Source of the DNA: Acidobacteria bacterium UBA2161
GTDB taxonomy: Bacteria; Acidobacteriota; Vicinamibacteria; Vicinamibacterales; UBA823
Length of the DNA: 64,000 nucleotides
Direction of reading: 5' to 3'
Assembly (NCBI GenBank): GCA_002328835.1
Contig: DCWN01000023.1
Span: 55,871-119,870, forward strand
Under the pieces are notes generated by a model. That model was not told where the DNA came from and ran no database searches. It worked only from the letters and a program-made list of their open reading frames with translations. Shown here one piece after another: positions 55,711-64,000 of the stretch. The translations under genes were made by a program, and so were the position numbers. The first letter of the stretch is position 1, and each line of letters begins with the position of its first letter.

Positions 55711-55803
55711 TGGGGCGCCTTGCGCCCCAAGCCCCACGCGGCGTCCTCTGCGGGGACCCCGAGTGCCCCACTCCGGACGCTGCGAGGCGCGCCGTGCGCG
55801 CCT
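55711..55803. terminator. Palindrome-rich region between convergent genes
   Basis: Three hairpins follow the oxidase stop: TGGGGCGC/GCGCCCCA (55711-55729, CTT loop), CGGGG-A-CCCCG (55751-55761) and AGGCGCGC/GCGCGCCT (55785-55803, CGT loop). No T-tracts. They probably act as a bidirectional transcription stop for the oxidase and the convergent glycosyltransferase gene. Confidence 0.5.
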
Positions 55804-55889
55804 TGATCTTCTCGACGGATCCGCAGCGCGCGACCCACCACGCCCACCCTCGAGCGTGAAAGATCTGCCGGACCCTGTAACGGATAGTG

Positions 55890-57404
55890 TCAGTCTGGGG
55901 TCGGCGCGTTCTTGCGCGCGACGGCGATCAGGCCCAGCCCCGACCACGGCAGCAGGTGGTCGATCCAGCGGAAGAGGCCGATCCTCAGATTCAGCAGGCT
56001 GATTTGCCAGCCCGCAAACTCGCGCCGGCCGCGGATCTTACCGAAGAACCACCAGGCCGGCATCGACAGCCGGTTGAAGTCGTCGAGGTGCTCGACCTCG
56101 TAGCCGCTCTCCTGCAACTCCTGCGCGAGCAGCCGGCGGTCGTACCGGCAGCGATGGCCTGCCTCCTCGTCGAGCGGTGAGTACAGGTCCTGGCCCTGCG
56201 GCACGTAGACCACCACGCGGCCGCCCGGCGCGAGGGCGCGGCCGACGTTGCGCAGCACGACCATCGGGTCGTCCACTTCCTCGAGAATATTGACGCAGAG
56301 GACGGTGTCGAAGGCGCCTTCCTCGCCGACGAACGAGGAGGGAACCTCGGGGTCGAGCTGCGCAGCGCTCAGCCCGGTCTTGGCCGCCGTCACGCCTCGC
56401 AGGTACGCGACGTGGGTCTGGTCGACGTCGGCGGCCACGTAGCGGGTGCGTGGCACGAGTTGCCGGGAGAGATTGCCCACGCCCGCGCCCAGTTCGAGCA
56501 CGCGATCGCCCAGCCACGGCCGCACCGTGTCCGCGAGCCAGGCGTCGAGGCGCCGCACGCGGCGCAGGCTACGGTGCATCGGCGCCCCGGTGACGTCGTC
56601 CTTGTAGAGATCGTCGACGCACCAGAACCAGACGATGGCGCCGACGGCCCGAGCGCTGTCCCACCAGCCGATCTTCTTGCCCTCGCGGCGCGTGCGAGCG
56701 CAATAGCTGACCGGCACCTCGAAGACCCGCCATCCGCGCTTGGCCACCTTCGCCGTGAGCTCGATCTCCATCGCGAAGTCGTTCGACCTGATCGGCGTCG
56801 CCTTGAGCAGCGACGCTCGGAACATCTTGTAGCCGGTCTCGACATCGGTGAGGTCGAGGTTCGTGCAGAGATTACTGAGCAGTGTCAGCACCCGGTTCCC
56901 GACCGTCTGCCGGAAGCTGACCGACCGCCGTCGGCCGGTCGGCGCGACGCGTGAGCCATAGACGACGTCGGCGCCGTCCTCGAGGAACGGGCGGACGAGC
57001 GCCGTCAGGTCGCGCGGGTCGTACTCGAGGTCGGCGTCCTGGATGACGATGAGGTCTCCGGTCGCTGCGTCGACGCCGGCCCTGACGGCTGCGCCCTTGC
57101 CGGCGTGTCCGGAGGTCGCGACGACCTGGATCTGGCCTTCATGGCGGGCGGCGACCTCGTGCGCCAGGGCGGTCGTGCCGTCGGTCGATCCGTCGTCGAC
57201 GACGATGACCTCCAGCCTGGCGATTCCCAGCGGCCGTACCGCGAGCAGGCGTGTGAGCAACTCGACGACGTAGAACCGCTCGTTGTAGACCGGAACCACG
57301 ACGCTCAGCGTGGCGCCGTGTGGAAAGCTGTCACGCCACGCGTCGGTCGCTGAGCGCGATGACCGGGACGGCTGGCTCGGTGCGGGGGCGGCGTCTGTGG
57401 TCAT
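55890..57404 (-). CDS. GT2 glycosyltransferase fused to SAM methyltransferase
   Basis: A 504-residue two-domain enzyme. Residues ~30-265 are a family 2 glycosyltransferase (VVVPVYNERF, VVDDGSTDGTT, QDADLEYDP with Asp123 and Asp125) resembling dolichyl-phosphate mannose synthase-like enzymes. Residues ~280-470 are a class I methyltransferase (VLELGAGVGNLSRQL, AADVDQTHVAYL, FDTVLCVNILEEVDDP). No TM segment is obvious except near the C-terminus. The fusion could glycosylate and then methylate a lipid-linked or surface sugar. Its start overlaps the macrodomain stop (ATGA). Confidence 0.92.
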   Translation of the reverse strand: MTTDAAPAPSQPSRSSRSATDAWRDSFPHGATLSVVVPVYNERFYVVELLTRLLAVRPLGIARLEVIVVDDGSTDGTTALAHEVAARHEGQIQVVATSGHAGKGAAVRAGVDAATGDLIVIQDADLEYDPRDLTALVRPFLEDGADVVYGSRVAPTGRRRSVSFRQTVGNRVLTLLSNLCTNLDLTDVETGYKMFRASLLKATPIRSNDFAMEIELTAKVAKRGWRVFEVPVSYCARTRREGKKIGWWDSARAVGAIVWFWCVDDLYKDDVTGAPMHRSLRRVRRLDAWLADTVRPWLGDRVLELGAGVGNLSRQLVPRTRYVAADVDQTHVAYLRGVTAAKTGLSAAQLDPEVPSSFVGEEGAFDTVLCVNILEEVDDPMVVLRNVGRALAPGGRVVVYVPQGQDLYSPLDEEAGHRCRYDRRLLAQELQESGYEVEHLDDFNRLSMPAWWFFGKIRGRREFAGWQISLLNLRIGLFRWIDHLLPWSGLGLIAVARKNAPTPD

Positions 57405-57946
57405 GATCGCGCCTGCTCAGCGGCGCTCAGCCAGGTGCGACGCATGGCCACGCCGGCCAGCACGAATCGGATCTGCTCGAGTGCGCCGGCGTGGGCGTGC
57501 GCGGCTTCGACCGCGATCTTCGCCGCGGCCGGAGGCGGGTAGCCGTAGACGCCGCACGAGATGGCCGGCAGCGCAATCGTCCTCACGTGGTGTTCGTTGG
57601 CCAGTTCCAGCGATGAGCGATACGCCGCACGCAGAAACGGGGCCGAGGCATTGGCCGATCGGTACATCGGGCCGACCGTATGAATGACGTGTCGAGCGGT
57701 CAGATTGAATCCGGGCGTGATCCGCGCCTCGCCGGTCGGGCACCGAACGCCGGGTGAGACCTCGGGCAGCGCCCGGCAGGCCTCGAGCAACTCGGGGCCC
57801 GCGGCCCGATGGATGGCGCCGTCCACGCCGCCGCCGCCCAGCAAGGCTTCATTCGCCGCGTTCACGATGGCGTCGACCTCGAACTCCGTGAGATCCCCTT
57901 CGTCGATGAAGAGCGTCGTCGTATCTGACAACCGGAAGCGATCCAC
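57401..57946 (-). CDS. Macrodomain protein (ADP-ribose/O-acetyl-ADP-ribose type)
   Basis: A 181-residue macrodomain. VDAIVNAANEALLGGGGVDGAIHRAAG and PAISCGVYGYPP are the ADP-ribose-binding loops of YmdB/MacroD-type enzymes, which remove acetyl or ADP-ribose groups. No signal peptide. The GTG start has GGAGG about 6 nt upstream. It is translationally coupled to the glycosyltransferase-methyltransferase fusion. A regulatory or deacylating role in the surface-sugar pathway is possible but speculative. Confidence 0.93.
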   Translation of the reverse strand: MDRFRLSDTTTLFIDEGDLTEFEVDAIVNAANEALLGGGGVDGAIHRAAGPELLEACRALPEVSPGVRCPTGEARITPGFNLTARHVIHTVGPMYRSANASAPFLRAAYRSSLELANEHHVRTIALPAISCGVYGYPPPAAAKIAVEAAHAHAGALEQIRFVLAGVAMRRTWLSAAEQARS

Positions 57947-58034
57947 TCTTATCCTCCGGCGCCTTGCTCGCTGAGGGTAGCCGCTGGCAGTATTATGCCC
58001 GCGCCACCGACCGAACGCACGGCCCGTGTCGTCG

Positions 58035-58076
58035 CTACTCCTGGCGGAGCGCGGTCGCCGGATCCAACCCGGCCGC
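58035..58076 (-). pseudogene. Relic of an ADOP permease C-terminal tail
   Basis: On the minus strand, AAGLDPATALRQE followed by TAG matches the very C-terminal tail of ADOP permeases (compare IDPATALRDE, IDPAVALRAE and VDPIQALRAE elsewhere in the window). Upstream codons no longer resemble a permease, so only the end of a gene remains. It lies between the macrodomain gene and the intact ADOP at 58126. Confidence 0.5.
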
Positions 58077-58125
58077 CGGACGGTCGGCTCGCTGGCTCGT
58101 CGTGTGGCCGGGTTAAGACCCTGCC

Positions 58126-60582
58126 CTACTCGGCTCTCAGTGCGACCGCGGGATCGATCGACGCGGCGCGGCGGGCGGCGATCCAGGTGGCCAGCACGGC
58201 CGAGGCGATCAGGACCGTCGGCATCGCGACGAACGTGAGCGGATCGAACGTACCGATGCCGAAGAGCAGGCCCGAGAGGACCCGGTTCGCGGCCAGCGCG
58301 AGGACGAGGCCGACGGCGCTGCCCAGCAGCACCAACTTCATGCCGCTGGCCATCAGCATCCGGACCATCTCGCCCTGCTCGGCGCCGAGCGACAGCCGGA
58401 TGCCGACCTCGCGCACCCGCTGCGCCACGGCGTAGCTGACGATGCCGTGCAACCCGACGCAGGCCAGGGCGAGCGCCAGGACGGCGAACGCGGCCAGGAC
58501 CAGCGCCGAGAGCTGCGCGGGCAGCAGCATGATGCCGAGATGACCGGCCATCGACTTGGCGTCCCAGACGCCGATCTCCGGATCGATCTCGCGCCCGGCC
58601 ATCACGACGTCCAGCGCCGTGCGTTCAGCGTCGATCGATGTCCGCGCGACGACGGTCAGGAACGACGAGTAGCTCTGACTGTAGGGCAGGTAGACGAACG
58701 GCCGCGGCGCTTCGCCCATCGTGCGCACCTTCGCGTCGCTGGCCACGCCGACGATCATCAGGTCCGGGTCGTCCTCGCGTCGCAGGAGTTCGCCGGTCAC
58801 GTCCAGCCGGCCCCAGAACCGCTCGGCCAGCGCCGCGCTGACGATCGCCACAGCCTGGCTGTCGAGGGTGTCGCGCGCCCGGTCGAAGTTCCGACCGCGC
58901 ACGATCTGGATACCGGCCGCGTCGAAGAGGCCTGGGTCGACGCGGCCCCGATCCGCCGAGTGCCACTCTCGGTCGGGCGGCGGCTCGACGCCGTCGACGT
59001 TGAAGCCGATCGTGTTCGTGCTCATCGTGTTCAGATGCAGGTTGTCCATGAAGCCGACCGCTTCGACGCCCGGCAAGGCGCGCAGCCGATCGCGCAGCCG
59101 ATCGATGAACAACCGGCCCGTCTCCTCGGTGTAGCGGGTTCCGGGAATGATCATCTGGACGACGCCGGCGGGATCGCGGCCGAAGCCGGGGTCGACATCC
59201 TGGATCTGCTGGAAGCTGCGCAGGAACAATCCGGCCCCGACGAGCAGCAGTACCGACGCCGTGACCTGAAGCACGACGAGCGCATTTCTGAGACTCAGCC
59301 TGCCCGGCCGGCCGGCACCGGCGCTCTCGTCCTTGAGCGTGCCCGCGAGATCCGACGTCGTGCTCTGCCATGCCGGCAGCAGGCCGAGGACGAGGCCCGC
59401 CGCCACTGATGCCACCAACGTGAAGGTGAGGACCAGGCGGTCAGGTTCGAGATCCAGCTCGACCGGCACCGGCAGCGGGAGGTCGGCAGCCGTGAGCGCC
59501 CTCAGCAGCGCGATCGAGATGAGGATGCCCGCCGCACCGCCGAGCAGGCCGAGGACGACGGTCTCGGTGACGAGCTGGCCGACGAGGTCGCGCCGTGTCG
59601 CGCCCAGCGCCAGACGCACCGCGATCTCCTTGCGTCGATCGACAGCGCGCGCCAGCAGGAAGCTCGCCAGGTTCATGCACGCCATCAGAAGAACGAGGCC
59701 GACGACGACCATCAGCAGCCAGGCCGCGGCGCGGACGAACCGGTCGAACGGCGGAAGGATGATCACGTCGGTCGACGGCACCATCGTGAACGTGGCGTTC
59801 GGGTTCCATTCGTCGATCCGATCCTCGGTCAGCTGGGCCGCGACGGCATCGAGCGCCGCCTGCGCCTGCGGCAGGCCGACGCCAGGCCGGAGTCGCGCCG
59901 TGACGAACATCGAGTGGTTGCCCCGCTCCTCCAACTCGTCAAAGTTCGTCGCCATCAGCTGGTTAATCATCATCAACGGCGCGTAGATCGCCGGCACCAT
60001 CCCCTGGAAGTACCCGGTGAACTGCTCCGGGACCACGCCGACGATCGTGTAGGCCATCCCGCCGATCCGGATCGTCTGGCCGACGATGTCGGGATCGCCG
60101 CCGAAGCTGCGCTGCCAGAAGCCGTGGCCCAGCACCGCCACCTGATGCGCCCTGGGCGCCACGTCGTCGTCGGGCAGGAGGGTTCGGCCGACCTCGGCCT
60201 CGATACCGCGCAGCGTGAAGTAGTTGCCGGTGACCGCCTCGGTGAAGAACATGCTGATGCCGCCGTCGATGTCGACCTGCGCCGGCACCATCCGCGTCGC
60301 CGAGACGCTGGCGAAGACGTCCTCCGTTGCGTCGCGGACATCCCGGAAGTCCGGGTGCGAGAAGACGCTCCACGGGAAGGTCGGGCTCGATTCGTAGATC
60401 TCCACCAGCTCCTCGGGAGCCCGGACGGGCGGCTGGCGCAGGATGATTGCGTTCACCAGCGTGAAGATCGCAGAATTGGCTCCGATGCCGATGGCGAGCG
60501 ACAGCACCGCGCTCACGGTGAAGCCGGGGCTCTGGCGCAGCCGGCGGAGCGCGTAGCGGACGTTCTGGCGGAGGGTATCCAT
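58126..60582 (-). CDS. ADOP-type MacB/FtsX permease
   Basis: An 818-residue duplicated ABC permease. It starts directly at the first TM segment (RQSPGFTVSAVLSLAIGIGANSAIF), has MacB periplasmic core domains, FtsX-like TM helices (WLLMVVVGLVLLMACMNLASF) and the canonical IDPAVALRAE end. It lacks the short N-terminal ADOP domain of the copy at 20475. No ATPase partner or PadR regulator is adjacent, which is the normal 'orphan' state. The substrate is unknown; efflux or mechanotransmission of lipids or peptides is inferred from MacB. It diverges from the YjiH gene by 57 bp. Confidence 0.92.
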   Translation of the reverse strand: MDTLRQNVRYALRRLRQSPGFTVSAVLSLAIGIGANSAIFTLVNAIILRQPPVRAPEELVEIYESSPTFPWSVFSHPDFRDVRDATEDVFASVSATRMVPAQVDIDGGISMFFTEAVTGNYFTLRGIEAEVGRTLLPDDDVAPRAHQVAVLGHGFWQRSFGGDPDIVGQTIRIGGMAYTIVGVVPEQFTGYFQGMVPAIYAPLMMINQLMATNFDELEERGNHSMFVTARLRPGVGLPQAQAALDAVAAQLTEDRIDEWNPNATFTMVPSTDVIILPPFDRFVRAAAWLLMVVVGLVLLMACMNLASFLLARAVDRRKEIAVRLALGATRRDLVGQLVTETVVLGLLGGAAGILISIALLRALTAADLPLPVPVELDLEPDRLVLTFTLVASVAAGLVLGLLPAWQSTTSDLAGTLKDESAGAGRPGRLSLRNALVVLQVTASVLLLVGAGLFLRSFQQIQDVDPGFGRDPAGVVQMIIPGTRYTEETGRLFIDRLRDRLRALPGVEAVGFMDNLHLNTMSTNTIGFNVDGVEPPPDREWHSADRGRVDPGLFDAAGIQIVRGRNFDRARDTLDSQAVAIVSAALAERFWGRLDVTGELLRREDDPDLMIVGVASDAKVRTMGEAPRPFVYLPYSQSYSSFLTVVARTSIDAERTALDVVMAGREIDPEIGVWDAKSMAGHLGIMLLPAQLSALVLAAFAVLALALACVGLHGIVSYAVAQRVREVGIRLSLGAEQGEMVRMLMASGMKLVLLGSAVGLVLALAANRVLSGLLFGIGTFDPLTFVAMPTVLIASAVLATWIAARRAASIDPAVALRAE

Positions 60583-60639
60583 GGTTCAGTTTACGGCCCG
60601 GCGTCGCCGGTAGTTCCCTTCGTGCTAGCCTGCCGTTCC

Positions 60640-62028
60640 ATGTCCCAGCCGCCGGCACCGGCGACGTCTGGCGCCGATTATCTCCGCTTCCTCATGCCGT
60701 CGCTCATCGGCATCTCGATGATGCTCGTGCCGATCCGGTACGGCGACACGATCAACATCGGCATGGGCATCGTCGCGGCGGAGCTGCAGGCGGTGCTCGC
60801 GCCGATCTTGCCGGCGCTTATCACGCTGGTGATCGTGCTGTCGGCCGCGGCAACGGTCGCGATGATCGTCGTCCGCCGCCGACTCGACACAGAGGGCGCC
60901 GCGCGGCTCGATGTGTCGGCGGCGGCCCATCCGGTTCTGGGGATGTTCCTGGTCGGGCCCACGACGCTCGTCGCGCGGATCGTCGGAGCCGTTGTAGCTG
61001 CGGCCGTCCTGTTCCAGCGCGGGCCGGCATGGCTCATTTCCGACGCCACGGGTGGGGTCATCCTGAACGATCTGATTCCGGTCATTCTGACGATCTTCGT
61101 CGTCGCGCCGTTCCTGCTGCCGCTGCTCACGGATTTCGGTCTCATGGAACTGATGGGCACACTGCTCAGGACAGTGTTCCGGCCGCTCTTCACGATGCCG
61201 GGCCGGTCGTCGATCGATGCACTGGCCTCGTGGATGGGGTCGGCGCCGGTCGGCGTCTTGATTACGACCCAGCAGTTCGAGCAGGGGTACTACACCGAGC
61301 GCGAGGCCGCGACGATCGCGACGACGTTCTCCGTCGTGTCGCTTGCCTTCGCCCTGGTCATCATCAACTTCGTGGCGCTCGGAGAGTACTTCGTGCCGTA
61401 TTACGGCGCGATCGTCCTGTCGGGTACCGTCGCGGCGATCATCATGCCGCGGATTCCGCCATTGTCGTGGAAGCGCGACGTCTACTACGCGCCGGCGGGC
61501 AAGCAGATCGCCGAAGACCTTCCAGAGGGCCGCAGCCTCTGGTCGTGGGGGCTGGAACTCGCCGTCGAGCGCGCCGGCCGCGCCCCGGCCGCGCCGGTCT
61601 TGCTCAAGCGCGCCGTCTTCAACATCTATGACATCTGGTTCGGGTTGCTGCCGCTCATCATGAGCATCGGCACGCTGGCGCTCGTCCTGACCGAGCACAC
61701 ACCGATCTTCGTCTGGCTCTCGGCGCCGCTGGTGCCGTTCCTGCGCCTGCTCGGGATCCCCGAGGCCGCGGCGGCAGCGCCGGCCTTTCTCGTCGGCTTC
61801 GCCGATCAGTTCCTGCCCGCCGTGCTCGGCCAGGCGATCGAGAGCGCGCACACCCGGTTCGTTATCGCCTGTGCGTCGGTGACGCAGCTCGTCTACATGT
61901 CCGAGCTGGGCGCGCTGATCTTGAAGTCGAAGATTCCGGTGAGTGTTGCCGAGCTGTTCGTGATCTTCATCCTTCGGACGCTGATCACGATCCCGGTCTG
62001 TGCTCTGGTCGCCGCGCTGATCTTCTGA
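60640..62028 (+). CDS. YjiH-type multi-TM protein (nucleoside-recognition GATE domain)
   Basis: A 462-residue membrane protein with about 9-11 hydrophobic segments. Motifs such as RSSIDALASWMGSAPVGVLITTQQFEQG and FLVGFADQFLPAVL match YjiH family proteins with nucleoside-recognition (GATE) domains. The ATG at 60640 is chosen because upstream in-frame residues read as antisense to the ADOP gene. A transport or gate role is inferred; the substrate is unknown. It is divergent from the ADOP permease at 60582, and converges with a third ADOP 30 bp beyond its stop. Confidence 0.85.
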   Translation: MSQPPAPATSGADYLRFLMPSLIGISMMLVPIRYGDTINIGMGIVAAELQAVLAPILPALITLVIVLSAAATVAMIVVRRRLDTEGAARLDVSAAAHPVLGMFLVGPTTLVARIVGAVVAAAVLFQRGPAWLISDATGGVILNDLIPVILTIFVVAPFLLPLLTDFGLMELMGTLLRTVFRPLFTMPGRSSIDALASWMGSAPVGVLITTQQFEQGYYTEREAATIATTFSVVSLAFALVIINFVALGEYFVPYYGAIVLSGTVAAIIMPRIPPLSWKRDVYYAPAGKQIAEDLPEGRSLWSWGLELAVERAGRAPAAPVLLKRAVFNIYDIWFGLLPLIMSIGTLALVLTEHTPIFVWLSAPLVPFLRLLGIPEAAAAAPAFLVGFADQFLPAVLGQAIESAHTRFVIACASVTQLVYMSELGALILKSKIPVSVAELFVIFILRTLITIPVCALVAALIF

Positions 62029-62058
62029 CGTGGGCGGGCCCAGAAAGTCGGGACGCCG

Positions 62059-64000
62059 CTACTCGGCCCGCAACGCCTGTATCGGGTCGACGTGTGCCGC
62101 CCTCCGGGCCGGAAGGTAGCTCGCCAGCAGCGCAATGGCCGTGAGGGTGGTGGAGACCGTGACGTAGGTCGCCGGGTCGACCGCGCTCACGCCGACCAGC
62201 AGTCCGGTGATCAGTCGCGTCAGCCAGTACGCGCCGACGAGCCCAAGCGCCACGCCGGTGACGGCCAGCACCAGCCCCTGTCGCAGCACCATTCTCGTCA
62301 CGGTCGTTGCCTCGGCGCCCAGGGCGATTCGGACGCCGATCTCCTGCGTGCGCTGCATCACCACGTACGAAATCACTCCGTACATCCCGACAGCAGCTAG
62401 CAGGAGGGCCACCACGGCGGCGATGGCCAGTATCACGAGCGTGAATGAGGTTCGGGCCGTCGACTCGCGCAGGAGGTCGCGCAGCGTGCGAGCGCTGGTG
62501 AGCGGCGCCCCGGGCTGGACCGACCGGATGACTTGCTTCAGGTCACCCAGGAAATCCGGCGTGCCGACCCGCGGACTGCGGATGGCGTAGCGCATCGATC
62601 GGGTCACGAAGGGCTCGTCGCCTCGCACGTCGGCCCAGTAGTTCTCCAGCAGCATCGGCCAGTAGACGACGGCCACGGGCGGCTGCGTGACGCCGTCGTC
62701 GCGCACGTCACCGACGACGCCGATGATCTCGCGCCAATCGCCCGCCTGCTGGCCGGTGCCGATCCGGTTGCCGACCGCGTCGGCCGGATCGCCCCAGTAC
62801 TCCCTGGCGAAGTTCTCCGTGACCAGCAGGACGCGCGCCCGATTGTGGATGTCCGCCCAGGTGAGAGTTCGCCCGGCGACAATCGGGTTCCGCATCGTCT
62901 CGAAGTAGCCGGCGCCGATCCACTTGAAGCGGCGGATGGGCGCGATCTGTCCCTCGAGCAGCGGGAAGTCCTCGACGAAGACCGGGTCGTACCCACCCGA
63001 ACGGTCCATGGTGACCGAGCTGGACAGCCCGACGGAGGTGACACCCGTCGTCTCCGCCAGCCGGCGCGCGATCAGCTCGTGCCGGCGAACCGCCGCCCCG
63101 GGATCCTCCATGCCGACTCCCGACACCGTGACGTTCAGGATGAGCACCTCCGCGGCATCCTGGAAGCCCGGGTTCGAGCGCTGGATGGCCTGGAAGGTCC
63201 TGACCATGAGGCCGGCGCCCACGACGAGGACAAGCGCCAGCGCCACCTGGCCGACGACCAGGGCGTTGCGGGCCAGGTGCCGCTCACGGCCGGCGCCCCC
63301 GCCGCGCCCCCCTTCCTTCAGCGCGCCGACCAGATCGAGCCGTCCGCAGCGCACGACGGGGAGGAGCCCGAAGATGACGCCCGAGAAGAGCGATATGGCC
63401 AGCGTGAACGTGAGTGCGCCAGGGTCGATCGAAACCGCATCGAGACGCGGCAATTCGACCGGCGCCATCGCCACCAGCAGGCGCAGCCCGGCCTGGGCCA
63501 GGCCGACTCCGACCGCACCGCCGAGCAGGCCCAGTAAGACGCTCTCCACCAGATACTGGCCGGCGATTTGACGCCGTGCCGCACCGATCGCGGTGCGCAC
63601 GGCGACCTCGCGGTCACGGCCTTCGGCTCGCACGACGAAGAGGTTCGCCACGTTGGCGCAGGCGATGAGGAGGACGATACCCACTGTGCCCAGCAAGACC
63701 CAGAGCACGTCCCCGATGTTGCCGACGATCGTCTCCCTGAGCGGACGCAGCACCGGCGCCGCCTGAACTTCCTCGAGGAACTCCAGCGTGAGCCCGCCGG
63801 GGAACCGCTCGACGGCGATCGGTAGCAGTCGCGGCAGATCATCAGTCGCGGCCTCGATCGTCGCGCCGGCCGTCAAGCGAGCGACGCTGGAATAGGTGAA
63901 GTTGCTCACGTTGAGCGAGGCGCGGTCGAAGCGAAACGGAAGATAGACCGCCGGCGTACCGTCGATGAAACGGAAGTCCTGCGGCAGCATCCCGATGATC
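62059..64000 (-). CDS. ADOP-type MacB/FtsX permease, N-terminal part outside window
   Basis: 647 codons are visible; the frame continues past the right edge. Residues IIGMLPQDFRFIDGTPAVYLP belong to the end of the first MacB periplasmic domain. TM helices (DVLWVLLGTVGIVLLIACANVANLF), a second periplasmic domain and the C-terminal FtsX helices follow, ending VDPIQALRAE. It is intact over the region where the copy at 20475 has its amber codon: here the sequence reads VTRMVLRQGLVLAV. A third ADOP in 64 kb shows local family expansion. Confidence 0.92.
   Translation of the reverse strand, partial: IIGMLPQDFRFIDGTPAVYLPFRFDRASLNVSNFTYSSVARLTAGATIEAATDDLPRLLPIAVERFPGGLTLEFLEEVQAAPVLRPLRETIVGNIGDVLWVLLGTVGIVLLIACANVANLFVVRAEGRDREVAVRTAIGAARRQIAGQYLVESVLLGLLGGAVGVGLAQAGLRLLVAMAPVELPRLDAVSIDPGALTFTLAISLFSGVIFGLLPVVRCGRLDLVGALKEGGRGGGAGRERHLARNALVVGQVALALVLVVGAGLMVRTFQAIQRSNPGFQDAAEVLILNVTVSGVGMEDPGAAVRRHELIARRLAETTGVTSVGLSSSVTMDRSGGYDPVFVEDFPLLEGQIAPIRRFKWIGAGYFETMRNPIVAGRTLTWADIHNRARVLLVTENFAREYWGDPADAVGNRIGTGQQAGDWREIIGVVGDVRDDGVTQPPVAVVYWPMLLENYWADVRGDEPFVTRSMRYAIRSPRVGTPDFLGDLKQVIRSVQPGAPLTSARTLRDLLRESTARTSFTLVILAIAAVVALLLAAVGMYGVISYVVMQRTQEIGVRIALGAEATTVTRMVLRQGLVLAVTGVALGLVGAYWLTRLITGLLVGVSAVDPATYVTVSTTLTAIALLASYLPARRAAHVDPIQALRAE

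Noticed and set aside
59914..60639. N-terminal extension of the YjiH frame.
   Set aside because: It overlaps the ADOP gene on the other strand and has no membrane or family features.
1..64000. CRISPR arrays, tRNA or rRNA genes, insertion sequences and phage genes.
   Set aside because: No direct-repeat array, no cloverleaf or rRNA sequence and no transposase or integrase was recognised; gaps are short (under 270 bp).

Overview
The window is GC-rich, densely coded DNA from one bacterium. The gene families point to Acidobacteriota, perhaps a Vicinamibacteria-like lineage. This is inferred from the mix of ADOP-type MacB/FtsX permeases with a PadR regulator, a Ser/Thr kinase fused to a PD40 propeller, a carboxypeptidase-regulatory TonB receptor, a VPS10/Asp-box protein, DUF5916, DUF4159 and DUF5107 proteins, and many lipoproteins and Tat/Sec-exported enzymes. 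No rRNA, tRNA, CRISPR array, phage or IS element was seen.

Layout. 1-18337 is mostly + strand: the tail of a membrane protein, a Tat-exported aminotransferase, a crotonase/CaiB divergent pair, a DUF5107-TPR protein, two tandem lipoprotein sulfatases, an SMP-30-like lipoprotein, a second aminotransferase, and an AddB/AddA recombination pair. 18387-41514 is entirely minus strand. Read in the direction of transcription it holds a LytS/LytTR two-component pair, a nine-Asp-box VPS10-like protein, a D-aminoacylase/beta-lactamase fusion, an S9 peptidase fused to FG-GAP repeats, a Tat-exported alanine racemase, M28 and M14 peptidases, a PadR regulator with a striking palindromic operator, an ADOP permease broken by an amber codon, a PafA-like phosphatase and a NUDIX hydrolase. 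41780-46338 (+) has an outer-membrane DUF5916 protein, a lipoprotein fumarylacetoacetase-family enzyme, a strong terminator and DUF4159. 46339-51763 (-) has a TonB receptor and a kinase-propeller. 51974-55709 (+) is a coupled operon of an LVIVD propeller, an RskA-like protein and a Met-rich multicopper oxidase. 55890-60582 (-) has a GT2-methyltransferase fusion coupled to a macrodomain protein, then a second ADOP permease with the relic of another ADOP tail beside it. 60640-62028 (+) is a YjiH-type membrane protein, and 62059-64000 (-) is a third ADOP, cut by the window edge.

Together the genes suggest an organism that scavenges polymers and peptides outside the cytoplasm. The most interesting unit is the minus-strand block 23579-38718. 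It combines exported peptidases with a D-amino-acid-directed hydrolase and an exported racemase, and I propose it as a pathway for peptides containing D-residues (peptidoglycan or nonribosomal peptides). Other points of interest are the symmetric PadR operator, the amber-interrupted ADOP, the copper oxidase operon, two Tat-exported PLP enzymes, and TATAAT boxes placed so close to ATG codons that transcripts would be nearly leaderless. All functions are assigned from sequence motifs only.
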